From NCBI GenBank assembly GCA_031771865.1, contig JASISA010000002.1, positions 744,001-808,000 on the forward strand: DNA of 64,000 bases, written 5' to 3'. The DNA comes from Nothophaeocryptopus gaeumannii. Lineage: Eukaryota > Ascomycota > Dothideomycetes > Mycosphaerellales > Mycosphaerellaceae. Of the stretch, positions 11,295 to 22,408 are shown piece after piece. Within the stretch, counting starts at the first letter, position 1, and the number at the start of each line of letters is the position of its first letter. The translations under genes and the position numbers were made by a program. A model generated the notes under the pieces. It was not told the DNA's origin, made no database searches, and worked only from the letters and a program-made list of their open reading frames with translations.

Positions 11295-11661
11295 TGTTAC
11301 GGACTGAATCTGCAGGACGCAGAATCAAGGACATGGAACCATGCAAGAATGACGCCAGAAGTCACGTGTCTGACCACAGTCTGGGACCTCTGGTCGAACA
11401 CGTGAGGTTTGGCGACCGACAGACCGCCCGACCGGTCAGTTGGTCGAACGGTCAAACTCGCTGCCAAGAGCAAGCGAGACCACCAAGTATATAGCAACGA
11501 TGGTTGACTAGCAATCATCGTGTTCAACTCATGTTACAATCTCACTGATTGGAATAAGCCAAGACTTCCTTCACTTCGTTCCACTTGCCGACGCATTCTC
11601 CAAAGAAGCCATTCCACGTGATTAAGCGAGTCACCTGACAAGCGAGATACCGTGCGTAACA
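11295..11661. repeat. Probable solo LTR (367 bp), no target duplication found
   Basis: The unit starts TGTTACGGA and ends TGCGTAACA, so it has TG...CA ends with a 7-bp inverted repeat (TGTTACG/CGTAACA). It has ordinary base composition between two RIP-like tracts. The 5 bases on each side (CTTTC and GTTGT) do not match, so this may be a recombined or shuffled LTR. Its interior is unlike the solo LTR at 7116. Confidence 0.6.
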
Positions 11662-12040
11662 GTTGTCTTCTACTACGCAATACGCTCTTTTTAAGTCTAC
11701 GGGTCTAGTAAAGCCTAATTATTATCCGTCTCTTTAATCTTCTTTTCTCTAAAACGTCGGAATACCTTATTAAAGGCCTTTTTCTCCTTACGCTCGTTTT
11801 GCCGTTTATCGCTTAAATTCTATAATACCTATCTTAATATACTCCTCTTCTAGCTTATCTACTATTACTTCGTGCGAGAGCTTTTCGACGTATAACTAGT
11901 ACTCGATTTAGTCGTAGAGGGGCTCTAGATCTATAGTAGGACGTACTATTATACGATCGAGTATAAGAACTAGTTAGTATATATATAGTACGAGTATAGA
12001 TAATATAATAATCAAATTGGTAGTAGTAGAAAGGAAAATC
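11662..12040. repeat. RIP-like AT-rich tract at the edge of the transposon block
   Basis: TpA-rich, CpA-poor sequence with no frames. Composition changes sharply to gene-like DNA at about 12,040, about 370 bp before the VAC14 start. That leaves a short promoter next to presumptive heterochromatin. Confidence 0.6.
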
Positions 12041-12411
12041 CGAGGTATGACGTTATGATAACTAGTCACGTTTAGGGCGCGGCCCTATCTCGGATCTGCG
12101 CGGGGAGCTAGCTCGGCTACCGGCAGCGAGTAAGAGCAAGGCAGCTGTGAGGTACGCTGATGATTGTGCAGTTGACACTTGATGACGACTGAGAACAAAC
12201 GACCACAATCGATGGATCCTTCCTCGTTCCGCGCCGGTCATATTGCCAATTGCCAATATCGAGCAAGCGGGCCAGACGTGCCGCATGTGAATGGGCTAGA
12301 GGAAGGAGCGGGACACGTGCTACGGCGGCGACGGCCGCGGCGTTGAGCAATCGCAGCCAAGTGGGAAGGAAGTGGGCTTGTCGGTTCACATGAAGAACAG
12401 AAAGAGCGACC

Positions 12412-15400
12412 ATGGACAACTCAGTCATCAAGAGCCTGCAAGACCGATTGTATGACAAACGAAAAGCTGGAGCTCTCGAGTGAGTAGCCGTCTCCTTCCT
12501 CTCCTGTCTCCAACACCTCCAACACTACACATTACACCCACCAGCATGTGATCCTCCACCAGCATACATGTAAGATGGCTTTCTCCATGATGAAGGGCCC
12601 CAAGGATATCCCAGTCTACCGTCGAATCGACTGTCCATACAACGACGACTACGACGTAGTTCTGCAGAACATTAGAGATAGGGACTCGCTAAAGCGACAG
12701 GCCAACAGACTCGAATCCATTATCCGCAATGCCCTCGCCGAAGGCAACCACGACCGAATAGCCAAGATTGTCTGGCAGTTGTGTCACGAGTATGCATATG
12801 CAGTACACCAGCCGCATGCGCGCAATGGAGGTCTTATCGGACTGGCAGCAGCAGCAATTGCATTGGGCGGAGTGAGCACAAGTCCCCTAAGTTGGCAAAG
12901 AGCTGGACTGATACTACTGTGAACAGGAAGTTGCTCGCTACCTGAAGGAGATCGTACCTCCGGTATTGGCCTGCTTCTCCGACCAAGATGCACGAGTGCG
13001 ATACTACGCATGCGAGAGCATGTACAACATTGCCAAAGTCGCCAAGGGGGAGATTTTGATATACTTCAACGACGTCTTCGATGCTCTGTCGAAATTGGCT
13101 GCGGATACGGAGCTCTCGGTGAAGAATGGCGCTGAGCTGCTGGACCGACTAATCAAGGACATTGTATCGGAATCGGCAGCAACATATGCCTCTATTCTCA
13201 CAACAGAGGGCGTACCCCGGACTGAAGAGCTTACTCCTGATCAAAGTCTGGATATGGAGAAAGCTTTCAGCTTGCCCAGATTTATTCCGCTACTTCAAGA
13301 ACGCATCAATGTCCAGAATCCATTCGCTAGGACCTTTCTTGTTTCGTGGATCATGTTGCTTGATCAAATACCGGATCTTGAGCTGGTCGTGTATCTGCCG
13401 AGCTTCTTACATGGTCTATTACGCTTTCTCGGAGATACGAACCCAGACGTTCAGACAACCACCAGGACCGCACTGGACAGATTCCTGGTCGAGATCAAGA
13501 AGATTGCTGCAGTTAAAAAGGGAATTGCCGAGAGCAAAAGGAGTCGTGAGGAGGCAGATCGCAAGGCGAGCGATTCTGATTTCGCTGTCGATACGCAAGG
13601 AAGTGATGAGGCCGAGCCTGATCTCCTGCAGAGTCGTGAGAGCAGAGAGCATGGGGAGATGCACGCACCGGAGCCAGAACCTGTGGCCTCCGGCGCATCT
13701 GTCAACGGTGATGAATTGGTCGACGGAGCATCATCATACACAGCAGCCGAGGAAGAAGAGGGAGAAGCCACTCACATGGAAGATGAGTGGATACCTGGGC
13801 AAGACGTCCAAATCGATTACTCGAAGATCCTAGAAATCCTCGTAGATTTTCTGGCTGAGTCGCGCGAGGAGCGCATCCAGTTGACTGTCTTACGATGGTT
13901 GGAGACCTTCATGGAGATCTGCCCAGAAGAGATCTTGAAGTTTACGCCGAAGTTGCTCTCGCAGCTCCTTCCAGCCCTCTCACATGACAGAGATCATGTC
14001 AGCGCTGCTGCCAAGAATGTCAACCAGTTACTTATGAGGTATATCATGTCTTTGCCAGACGACCCCGCCAGAGGAGAAGGAGGGTCCATAGAGCCACCGG
14101 CGGCTCCAACAGCCCCTGCCCCGACATCAGGGCCTGCATTTAGGACCGCTAAGGACACTAGCGGCGACAAACGCGACTCCCTCGGTATACAACGGCCGGC
14201 ACGTAGGACACCCGAAGAACCAGGATCACGCACTCCGGCAGTAGCAACACCAGAGCCACCAGCCGAGGAGACGGAGGTAGCAGCTGACGGCTTCCCGGGC
14301 GATCTAGACTACGAGAACGCAGTCAGCGCACTCACGCTCCAATTCTTGCACGAGCATGAAGCCACCAGAGTGGCTGCATTAGCTTGGCTCATTATGCTTC
14401 ATCGGAAGTCGCCCACGAAGATTCTTGCGATCCAAGCTGCAACTTTCCCTGCGCTTCTCAAGACACTGAGTGACCCTGCGGAAGCTGTCGTGACTCGCGA
14501 CTTGCTCCTCTTGTCGCAGATCAGCAAAAGCAGTGATGGCTCTTACTTCACTTCCTTCATGGTCAATCTGCTCAAGCTGTTTGCTACTGACAGACGGCTT
14601 CTGGAGACCAGAGGAAACCTCATCATTCGCCAGCTCTGCACAACTCTATCAGCAGAGAAGATCTACAGGACCATGGCCGACTGTCTGGAGAAGGATGAGG
14701 AAGATATGGAGTTCGCGTCCATCATGGTGCAGAATCTCAATAACAACCTGATGACAGCGCCGGAGCTTGCAGAGCTGCGTAAGAGACTTAGAAACCTCGA
14801 CAGTCGTGATGGACAGACCTTTTTCACTGTTCTGTTCAGAGCTTGGTGCGTCAATAGTGTCGCCACATTCTCGCTTTGCCTCCTCGCGCAGGCTTATGAG
14901 CAAGCATACAACTTGCTTCAGATTTTCTCCGAAAACGAGATGACAGTGCATATGCTCATCCAAATCGACAAGCTCGTACAACTACTCGAATCTCCCGTCT
15001 TCACTTACCTACGGATGCAGCTTCTGGAACCCGAACGACATCCAAATCTATACAAGTGTCTCTACGGACTCCTCATGCTCCTTCCTCAGAGCTCCGCCTT
15101 CGCAGCTTTGAAGAACCGTCTCGGAAGCGTCTCAGCTATCGGCTACCTCCACATCCGCGACCGTGCTGGCCCCGGCTCAGCAACTCCCTCTTCCGTCAGT
15201 ACCTTTGAACGTCAAAATCGCCTTAAGAGTCGAGATGAAGGCGGGATTAAATGGAACGAATTGCTCGAGAAGTTCAAGAGTACACAAGATAAATTGAGGG
15301 TGAGTCAGCAAAGGTTGTTGGTTAATCGCCATAGTTTGGAGGATGAGGTTGGGAAGGAGACGAAGCCTCATGTCGCACCGGGGCCTTCGGCGCAGAGAAT

Positions 15401-15551
15401 GGAAATGCCGCCGCCGGGTCTGGGAGTGGGTAGGCAAGCGGTACAGCAAGCGCCAGTTGCGGGGGGAGGCGGACATCAGAAGGGCAAGAGTAGTTTGAGT
15501 AATTTGGGAAGGTTTGCGCCTGGGAGTCGGGCTGGGAAGGGGAAGAAATGA
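12412..15551 (+). CDS. VAC14: Vac14, scaffold of the Fab1/PIKfyve complex
   Basis: Exons 12412-12479, 12709-12871 and 12927-15551 encode 951 aa. The joins are phase-consistent and restore the family N-terminus (DRLYDKRKAGALELE, then HARNGGLIGLAAAAIALG). Vac14 is a HEAT-repeat scaffold that holds the PI3P 5-kinase Fab1 and the phosphatase Fig4 together on vacuole and endosome membranes to make PI(3,5)P2. HEAT repeats fill the N-terminal ~260 residues. A charged, probably disordered insert follows at about 270-370, with another at about 440-500. The conserved Fig4-binding C-terminal domain (YLRMQLLEP, LLMLLPQSSAF) lies at about 620-810. A Gly-rich tail follows. Intron 1 is unusually long (229 nt) and open in the exon-2 frame. 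Confidence 0.93.
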
Positions 15552-15821
15552 GAGTTGAGGAGGATCTTGGGACGTAAGAGGTCTGAAAAGGGGTAAGTCT
15601 TGGGAAAAGACGGCTTGTTTTAAAGCGTGGCGTTGGATTTTGGAGACCACAAATTAGGCATTGGACTGGACAGGCTATGGTGCAGTGTAAAGGCCAAGCA
15701 CAAGCATGGCGGTAATAGCAGGAAGCTGGTGCGTATCATATTCTTGGATGAAATTAGTAGCTGAAAGGAAATACATTGGAAGTCTACTACACAATCTCCA
15801 CGTCTAGAGCTCAGCAGTCAG

Positions 15822-18810
15822 CTACCTTGTATACCTCGCCGGCCTCGTAATCGTCCGTCCACTCCGCCTCGGCGTCAGCGGCGTAGTAATGGCCGTGCTT
15901 GCCTTCGTCACCTTGTTCGCCTTCTTGGTCTTCGTCGGGCTTCTGAACGGCCTTCCACAAGCTTCGCATTTCCTTGGCTTGGGACCTTTACGGCGAGGCG
16001 ATGGCGGCAGGTGAGATTTGGTTGGAGTGTTGGGTAGACGGCGAGGGTTTTGCAGACGATTCATATAGCGAAGGGGATCCACCTTCTGTATGCGAGGATC
16101 TTTGAACTTGGACTTGCGGCTGGAGGTTGTTGATCTGGATGGGAGGGAGCGGGAGAGGAGATCTTCGAAATGTTCCTTGAATGGCGGTGTTCGCGGGGAC
16201 GCGACGTCTGAAGGACGGGGCGTTGAGGGGACTGCAGGGGTGGTGGGGGGTTGTTCATACGCGTTCGGAAGCGATGAAATGAAATCGTCGACGACTTGTT
16301 GAGCCCGATAATTTGTGAAATAGGCGGCATTTGGGGTGCCCGGATAGTCGTTGCCATCGTCGTCCAAGGGATACTCCATCAAATCGTCGTTGCCGAGGTC
16401 ACTTTCTTCCTGAGCAGCGGCATCTGGGATGTCTGTGTCTGGGTCATCGTTGAGGGGTCCGGTATCAGGGAAGAGCTCGTCGAAGGTGGGTTCAGGCAGG
16501 AGGCGCGGATCGCCTTCTTCGTCGTCTTCGATATCGTCGCGGAGGTCTTCTTCATCGTCTGTGTCGATGGAGTTCCAGGGAGAGGTCCGGGACCCATTCA
16601 AGCAGAGCTTCTTCGGGATTGTCTTCGTTGCGAATCCATTGCTCGAGATTATCGATTTTGTCTTTTGTCGTGGCGAGAGGAATGGCCTGGGCATTCTCCC
16701 ATTCCTTCAGGACTTGGAAGAAGTCGAATTCAGCAACGACAGCTTCGTCGAACAATCGTTTGAGTCGATCTTCATGTCTGGGCTCAGCGAGTGCGAGTGC
16801 GTCAGCAAGAAGATGTTGTTGCACGGTCTCCCGCCACCTTCTGAACATCTTACGCATCCTGCCAAGGTCCTTGCTGACTTCATGTGCATTATCCTTAACA
16901 TCATCCACTAGATTTCCATCCTTTGGCCATTCTACACCCAACTGATAGTAGGACGTGGAGAGATTGCGCCAGGTCTTGACGACGCTCCAGCCACGTTGCT
17001 TATACCACAGAATCTCATCCTTGGAGTCGACCGCGGCCGTGTCTTTGATAGAAGCGAGGTTGTCTTTGTTTGTGTTCGTGAAAGGTGGAGGGGACGTAGA
17101 GCGTATGGGTTGGTCTTCCTCGTCTCCAAGGTCTTCTTCGTCTTCAAGACCACCTGACATTTGGTAGTCGGTGAGGTCAGGGTCATCCACGTCCAGCTCT
17201 TCCAGCTCAGACGTGCCAGTGATGTAGTCATCGCCATCGATCTCGTCGCGTCCATCCCGGGGCTTTCTTTTCGCCGGTGGAACGTACTTTGATTTCTTGG
17301 GAGACGGCGACTTGCTGCCTCGCGACGGTGACTTGCTTGGACTACGACGAGGAGGCCTCATGAGGCTGTTTGGCTTCGAGGGCTTGCCACCATCACCACC
17401 ATTGTCGTCTTCGTCGTCGTCGTCGTCGTCGTCATCACTAGAACCAGGATCTCCGCCATCTAAGATAGTTTTCAAGGCTGGAACCCAACCAAACGACGTC
17501 TGGTCGTCCCAAGCTTTGTCCTTCATCTCAGTTTCAAAGAGATTGACGGCATCTTCTGGCACGACTTCTTTTTTCAAGCAGTCCAACAAGCGCTTGGCGA
17601 GGAAGAAGAAGTCAAATCCTTTCTGCATAAGTGTGCGGAACATGCCGAAGACGCGGCCTTGAAGATGCCTGGGCGAGAAATGCTCCGCCCAGTCCTCCAA
17701 GTGGCCCTCATTGACTTCATCCAAAAGCTCCTCTCGGACACGAGCAGGGCCAAAGAGGAGTCCGTCAAGTCTCTCTCTAGCAACATTCCAGTGAGGTTCT
17801 CTGCCGTGGGCGTAACTTTCCAAGGCGAGTTGATCGAAGAAGCTGGAGATGAAGTACCAAGCGTCAGAGGCATCCCATCCTCTCTGTCGTGTCTCGAGGA
17901 ATGCGTTTTTGAATTTCTTTACAATAAGATTCTCGCGGCTGATGAAATTGCTCTTCCCGTCTTTCTCTTTGTAGCGTGGTCGTTTGCCGAACTTTCTTCC
18001 ACCTGGCATTGACATTGAGATTGTCGGCCCATTACCAAATGGCCCCCGATCTGGGAATCTAAAGATGTCCCTGAGTCTAGGCGCGAATGCTAGCAGTGGG
18101 ATATCCGCATCGCAGTTGAAAAGCATTGCGTCAATGTGCTTCCTGTATAACGAGGGGCCCTCGGCCGCGAAGGGGTGTTTTGTGCCCTCGTGATACAGGC
18201 TGAACAAGTAAGTCGGATCGATACCTAAGCCGATGTAGTGATCGAAAACCTTTCCGAAATGTTTGAGACCGTCATCGCTATTCAGTGGTAGTTTCGTCGC
18301 CTCCTTAACGGCCTCGCGGCGCCACCTGAAATACTTCTTGAGCAGGCGCTTGCGATCCTCCTCTTCACAGAGATTGTAGATCTCAGTCCTCGCAGTAGGA
18401 GCAGCCTCGTCGGAATTCTTTCTAGGTCTCTGCAGGACTTCGCGCCAGATATTGCTGATCAGACGCCAAGCTTCCCATGGGGCCCAGCCTTTGTCTCGAA
18501 GGTAGCGAAGTTCCTTGTCGAAGGTCTTGATGGTGTCCTCGCACCAATCTGGATACTCTTCGTAGTCCTCGTCTTCGTCGTCCTCGGCTCCCGCGAGGTC
18601 ACCCACTGGGTTGGCATCCTCGGGAGGTTTGACAGGATCACCATTGATAACTTTGGTGTCGCTCAAGTTGTCGGGCACATCTCCATCTTGATCGAAATCA
18701 TCTCGACCGAACGTGGCGGATGAGTCTGGTTCAGAGATGAAGTCTTCATCCGTGTACGGCTGGTATGGGTGCACCCAGTTCCAGGGCCACCCGCTCCATT
18801 GAAACGCCAT
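15822..18810 (-). CDS. Acidic protein with three copies of an unrecognised ~150-aa module
   Basis: The first frame (18810 down to 16552) codes 752 residues. A second frame (to the stop at 15822) supplies about 250 more acidic, then basic, residues including a CEACGRPF cysteine pair. The switch near 16,560-16,600 has no credible intron (the only GT...AG pair gives 35 nt), so it is a frameshift, a sequencing error or two genes. I do not recognise the family. Three repeats, at about residues 97-255, 298-452 and 597-747, share a KGW/RGW-x4-A/T-W core, a later Arg/Trp-rich helix (FRWRREAV, FRRWRETV) and an end of the form W/F-x-P-x-L. Between modules 2 and 3 are a poly-Asp run and a Ser/Pro/Lys-rich, nuclear-signal-like linker. 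It converges with VAC14. Confidence 0.75.
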
Positions 18811-19238
18811 CTTGATTGATCAGGTTCGTCTTGCCGTGTAGTTGAGAAGAGTGCAAGTCAGGGAGCAACAGCTCCAGTTTCTGTAGACAACCCATGTTGA
18901 GGATGCACAAAGACCTTGTCGACTTCATCGCCGGATCCGGAGGTGTGCTCAGTGCGAAGTCGAATCCTCAATGCGGACAAAGGAAAAGTCTGCATTCCCG
19001 CTCTTGTGCTGCTGGAATGTAGACTCACAATGCATTTCGACGTTCCTGAGTTCGAGTTTGAACGTTCTGCATCATTAGGCAAAAATTGAATTGCTCGAAT
19101 GCAAAAGTAAAGTCGGTCTAAACAGACATTCTTGTATACTGAAAGCACCACAAAAATGCAAAAAGATATTATCCGCTGATGTATAGCTCTGCACATTTGT
19201 TAGATTACATTGCAGACGATGGAAATTTCGAGTTGGAC
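18811..19238. other. Upstream region of the triple-module gene
   Basis: No gene is seen. This is presumably the promoter of the minus-strand gene that starts at 18810. An A-run at 19152-19166 would be the first oligo-T downstream of the tRNA-like locus on the minus strand, about 75 nt from its end. Confidence 0.5.
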
Positions 19239-19367
19239 CTACTTGGATGGTTTCGATCCATCGACCTCCGGGTTATGAGCCCGGCTAGTGCTAGCGTTAG
19301 CACATGAATATCTGTCGTGAATGGGTCACATTTGGCGCATACCGCTCTTCCCCTGAGCTACAAACTG
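19239..19367 (-). tRNA. Initiator tRNA-Met(CAU)-like gene interrupted by a 58-nt insertion
   Basis: Read on the minus strand: acceptor 5' half 19367-19361, D-arm GCTC/AGGGGAA/GAGC (19358-19344) and base 26 (19343). The insertion follows at 19342-19285. Then come the anticodon arm CCGGG-CTCATAA-CCCGG (19284-19268), variable AGGTC, T-arm with loop ATCGAAA (19262-19246), and acceptor 3' half 19245-19239. Three G-C pairs next to the anticodon loop and A54 in ATCGAAA are hallmarks of eukaryotic initiator tRNA. The acceptor stem has two wobbles and an A-A mismatch and lacks the A1-U72 pair. No T4 terminator is close. It may be a decayed copy. Confidence 0.6.
19285..19342 (-). other. Intron-like insertion inside the tRNA-Met-like gene
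   Basis: On the minus strand this 58-nt insertion starts GTATGC, has TGCTAAC at 19302-19296 as a branch-site match, and ends CACTAG. It lies between tRNA positions 26 and 27, not at the canonical 37/38 site. Its removal gives a contiguous D-arm, G26 and a 5-bp anticodon stem. The branch-site region also forms a GTGCTA/TAGCAC hairpin. Confidence 0.55.
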
Positions 19368-20126
19368 CTTCTATCATTAGCTTGTGCGCTTCTCAGTTGA
19401 TTTGTGACTCGAGATGAAGGACGTACGCTTTGCTTTGATTGGATGAGCATCTTGAAACGTTAGTCGTTTATGTGTACTGGATTTGGAAGTTCCTTGTTAC
19501 GAAGTTCACAGCTTTCGGCTTTTTGCCCTCGGCCCCTCGACTCCTCCATTTCGCGTGCCACACAATTCCTACTTGCCACACACTCTTTCTGCAACTCCTT
19601 CTATTACCCATATCGATCAACTTTATAGTTTCACGTCACAACGCTAAGGTCTCCACAAAACGAGAAATGATCGAACTCAAATTGAGTTTCGGTCTCGGCT
19701 TGTGGTATCGCTTCGATTATCATGGGCTACGGACGTCCCCAAACCATGGATTACGTCTGGACTGGCTGTCTGGTGCTGACCTTCAAAAGGATCTGTAATC
19801 GCAAAAGCCGTCGCGACCGAATGTAAGTTCCGCCCCTCAATTAGTGTGGCAGGCCGAAACTAGTCAGTGCTATGATCTGAGGCATCTCAACAGGATAGCA
19901 TGTAGCGTGGGCGCCAGCATTATTTCCAGAGTGAATTTTGCAGACAATCGCTCGGCGCCCAGCCTGCTTAGGCATCGGATGGATCACGTTACGAGGTAGG
20001 CGAATAGCTTTGTCGACAGCTGGCCAGAGAGGTTTGCTTCGTATGGTCCGGAATGTCACGGGGCGAGCAGTACATCAGCTCTGAAATCGATGCTTGTCAT
20101 GCGTCTGAACAAGTGGTGCTAGTCGC
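19368..20126. other. Intergenic, nothing recognised
   Basis: About 760 bases between the tRNA-like locus and the 3' end of the beta-adaptin gene. Open stretches occur on both strands, but none has family features or codon-like structure that I can support. Confidence 0.5.
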
Positions 20127-22408
20127 TCAGAAGAGTCCCAATAAATCCTCATTCGTCTTCTTCTGTCCACTGCCGTTCATCTGTGTTTGAGGCGGAGGCG
20201 GTTGGTCGTTCATGTCAAGCCCAGCAAAGCCATTCATCAAATCCTGGCTGCCACCACCGTTTGTGTTTGCTGGAGCAGATGAGTCTCCTAGGCCCATGAG
20301 ATCTTCCAAGCCGCCTGATGGAGCTTGCGCAGACGTTGGTGATGTAATCGCAGGGCTTACGACTCTTTGCGGTGTGCCGGAGAGTCCTTCCAAACCCGAT
20401 GCGCCCATAGCAGGGGCCTTCTGCATCGAGGCTGGCGCAGCGCCATCGAAGTCGATGTCCAGAAGGTTCTCGGCATTGCTTTGCGTTTGAGGTGCACTGT
20501 TCTGTCCGGCAATGGCCGCAGATACAGCTGCAGCTGCGATAGGATTGTCCCGAGCGTTCTGCTTGGCCTCTTCGATCGCCTCTTCTTGCAATGCTGATGA
20601 TCTGCCAGCACCGAGGAACGCCTTGGGAGGCTTGTGGTAGACGGACGATAATGTTGATAGGTTTGGTAGAAGCTGTTCCAGCAGCGGAGCCGGAAGAACA
20701 GGAATCGTTGAGCTAATCGCTGGCCGCTGCGCCAAGACGATGTTCTTCGCTGTTTGTGGGTCGGCGGATAATAACCTCCAGTAGACGTATGCGCGGTCTC
20801 GGACATCAGGATTATCGTTCTCTGCAGTAGCGGCTTGGAGCACCTTTTGTACGAGGCCTTGTGACTCGTCGGGCTTCTTCAAGAAGAGCTTGACAACGGC
20901 AGTGATGATTTGCAGTTGGGTCTGTCAAAGTCAGCAAAGCAACAAAACCAAGGTTCTTCAACACTAACCTGGGTGAACTCTTCATTGAAGCCTTCCACAA
21001 AGCCTTCCAAGATATCGCCAGCATTTGAGATCTTTTCCGCATACTCGCCCACAATCCAGATCAAGCTGCCTCTTGCATTCGAATCGTCCAGGTCGTCGAT
21101 GCATTGGCACAGTGTCGGTATTATGCCTTCGTAGCCAGGGTATTTTCGGAAGATATCTTTGATCACGACGATCACTTCTTGCACCACATACCCGACTTTG
21201 GTGTTTATAAGCTCCAAAAGCACGTTCACGGCCTTCTCAGCGCACTCCTCAATCTTGATCGCCACTTGGCTGATGGCACGAATAGCCTTCCGCACGAAAT
21301 CGACATCAACTTCCAGAGCGTATTCTTTTAGTTCCATCAACAGCTGATCCACATTCTGTGAGTTTGCTATCCGAACCATGATCTCCAGCTTTTGTAGCTT
21401 TAGGTAGGGCGGATCATTGTATTTGCAGAAGAAGACACGCATCTCCTTATCGAGAATGCCAGGTTGCTTCTGTAGTAGAAGGTCGATGTTTCGAAGCGCG
21501 ACATATTGGACCTCCGGCTGACTGGAGATGAGCGTGACCAGCGGAGGCGACATCTTCTTGATGTATGTGGCGTGTAATTGCGTATTTTCGATATGTTGCA
21601 TATGCAGGAAAACGACCTTGACTGCCGCCAAGACGACGGATGGGTTGACATGCTGGAACTGCGGCATCACCCGTTCGCAGACATGTTCCGCCTCCTTCGT
21701 ATCTTGCGGCTTGTACTCAGCCAGTGTTGTCATGATGGTGATGCGACCCCACTCCGTGCACTCATTAAGCGCAAGTAGCAGCTTCTTGAGTGTTTGGTTC
21801 GTCACCACGAGCGCTCGTGTCTCTGGTGCTGCCTCGCTGATCTCCCCGAGAGCTTGCACGGAGTTTGCAACGACCATGGGGTTACTATCGCCAATCATCT
21901 CTTGCAATGTCTCCAAAAAGCCTTCCTCGATGCACAGCGCGGGGTTCAGATCGAAGAGCTTGGCCACGCAGAGCGCAGCTGTTTTTCGCACGTACGGAGA
22001 TTCGTCTTTCAGTGTCTTCCGTAGAGGCTCTTCCATGTAATCCACCATCTTCTCGACTCTGATGCAGCCCATAGTTCGTATCGCCAGTGCTCGGACGAGC
22101 GGGTTGGGGTCTTCGGAGTCCTGGACGAAGGTGTTGACCGCCAATATGCATAGGTCCGGATGTGATTTGGCGTAATTCATGAGGTAGAGATATACCAGCT
22201 TCTTCTGGTCCAGATCTGGTGTAGCGATGTTTTTGAGCACATCTGGAAACAGTGCTGAGACATCCTTGCCCAATGTCATGGACATGATAGTCTTCTGAAT
22301 AGACTCCTTCCTTTCCCACGCATATTGAGATACCAGGCCCGCCCGCAGCTCAAATGTCTCTCCCTTCCGCGCTGTACCCAGCGCACTACGCAGTCTGTTG
22401 ACCGCCAT
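20127..22408 (-). CDS. APL2: AP-1 complex beta subunit (beta-adaptin)
   Basis: Exons 22408-20969 and 20921-20127 (47-nt intron, GTTAGT...GACAG) encode 744 aa. The protein is the large beta chain of the AP-1 clathrin adaptor, which sorts cargo at the trans-Golgi and endosomes. The N-terminal ~580 residues are the HEAT/ARM adaptin trunk (KGETFELR, YLYLMNYAKSHPDL, DPNPLVRALAIRTMG, SPYVRKTAALCV). The C-terminal ~160 residues are a Gly/Pro/Asn/Gln-rich hinge with a clathrin-box-like LLDIDFDG at about residue 637 and LMGLG and LLGLF near the end. The C-terminal appendage domain of animal beta-adaptins is absent, as in yeast Apl2, so length fits the fungal family. AP-2 beta is the alternative. Confidence 0.92.

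Noticed and set aside
19285..19367. Reading the 5' part of the tRNA-like locus as tRNA-Trp (anticodon CCA after the D-arm)
   Set aside because: GTATG plus CGCCAAA looks like a Trp anticodon arm, but no matching 3' stem half follows, while a complete CAU arm with initiator features does.
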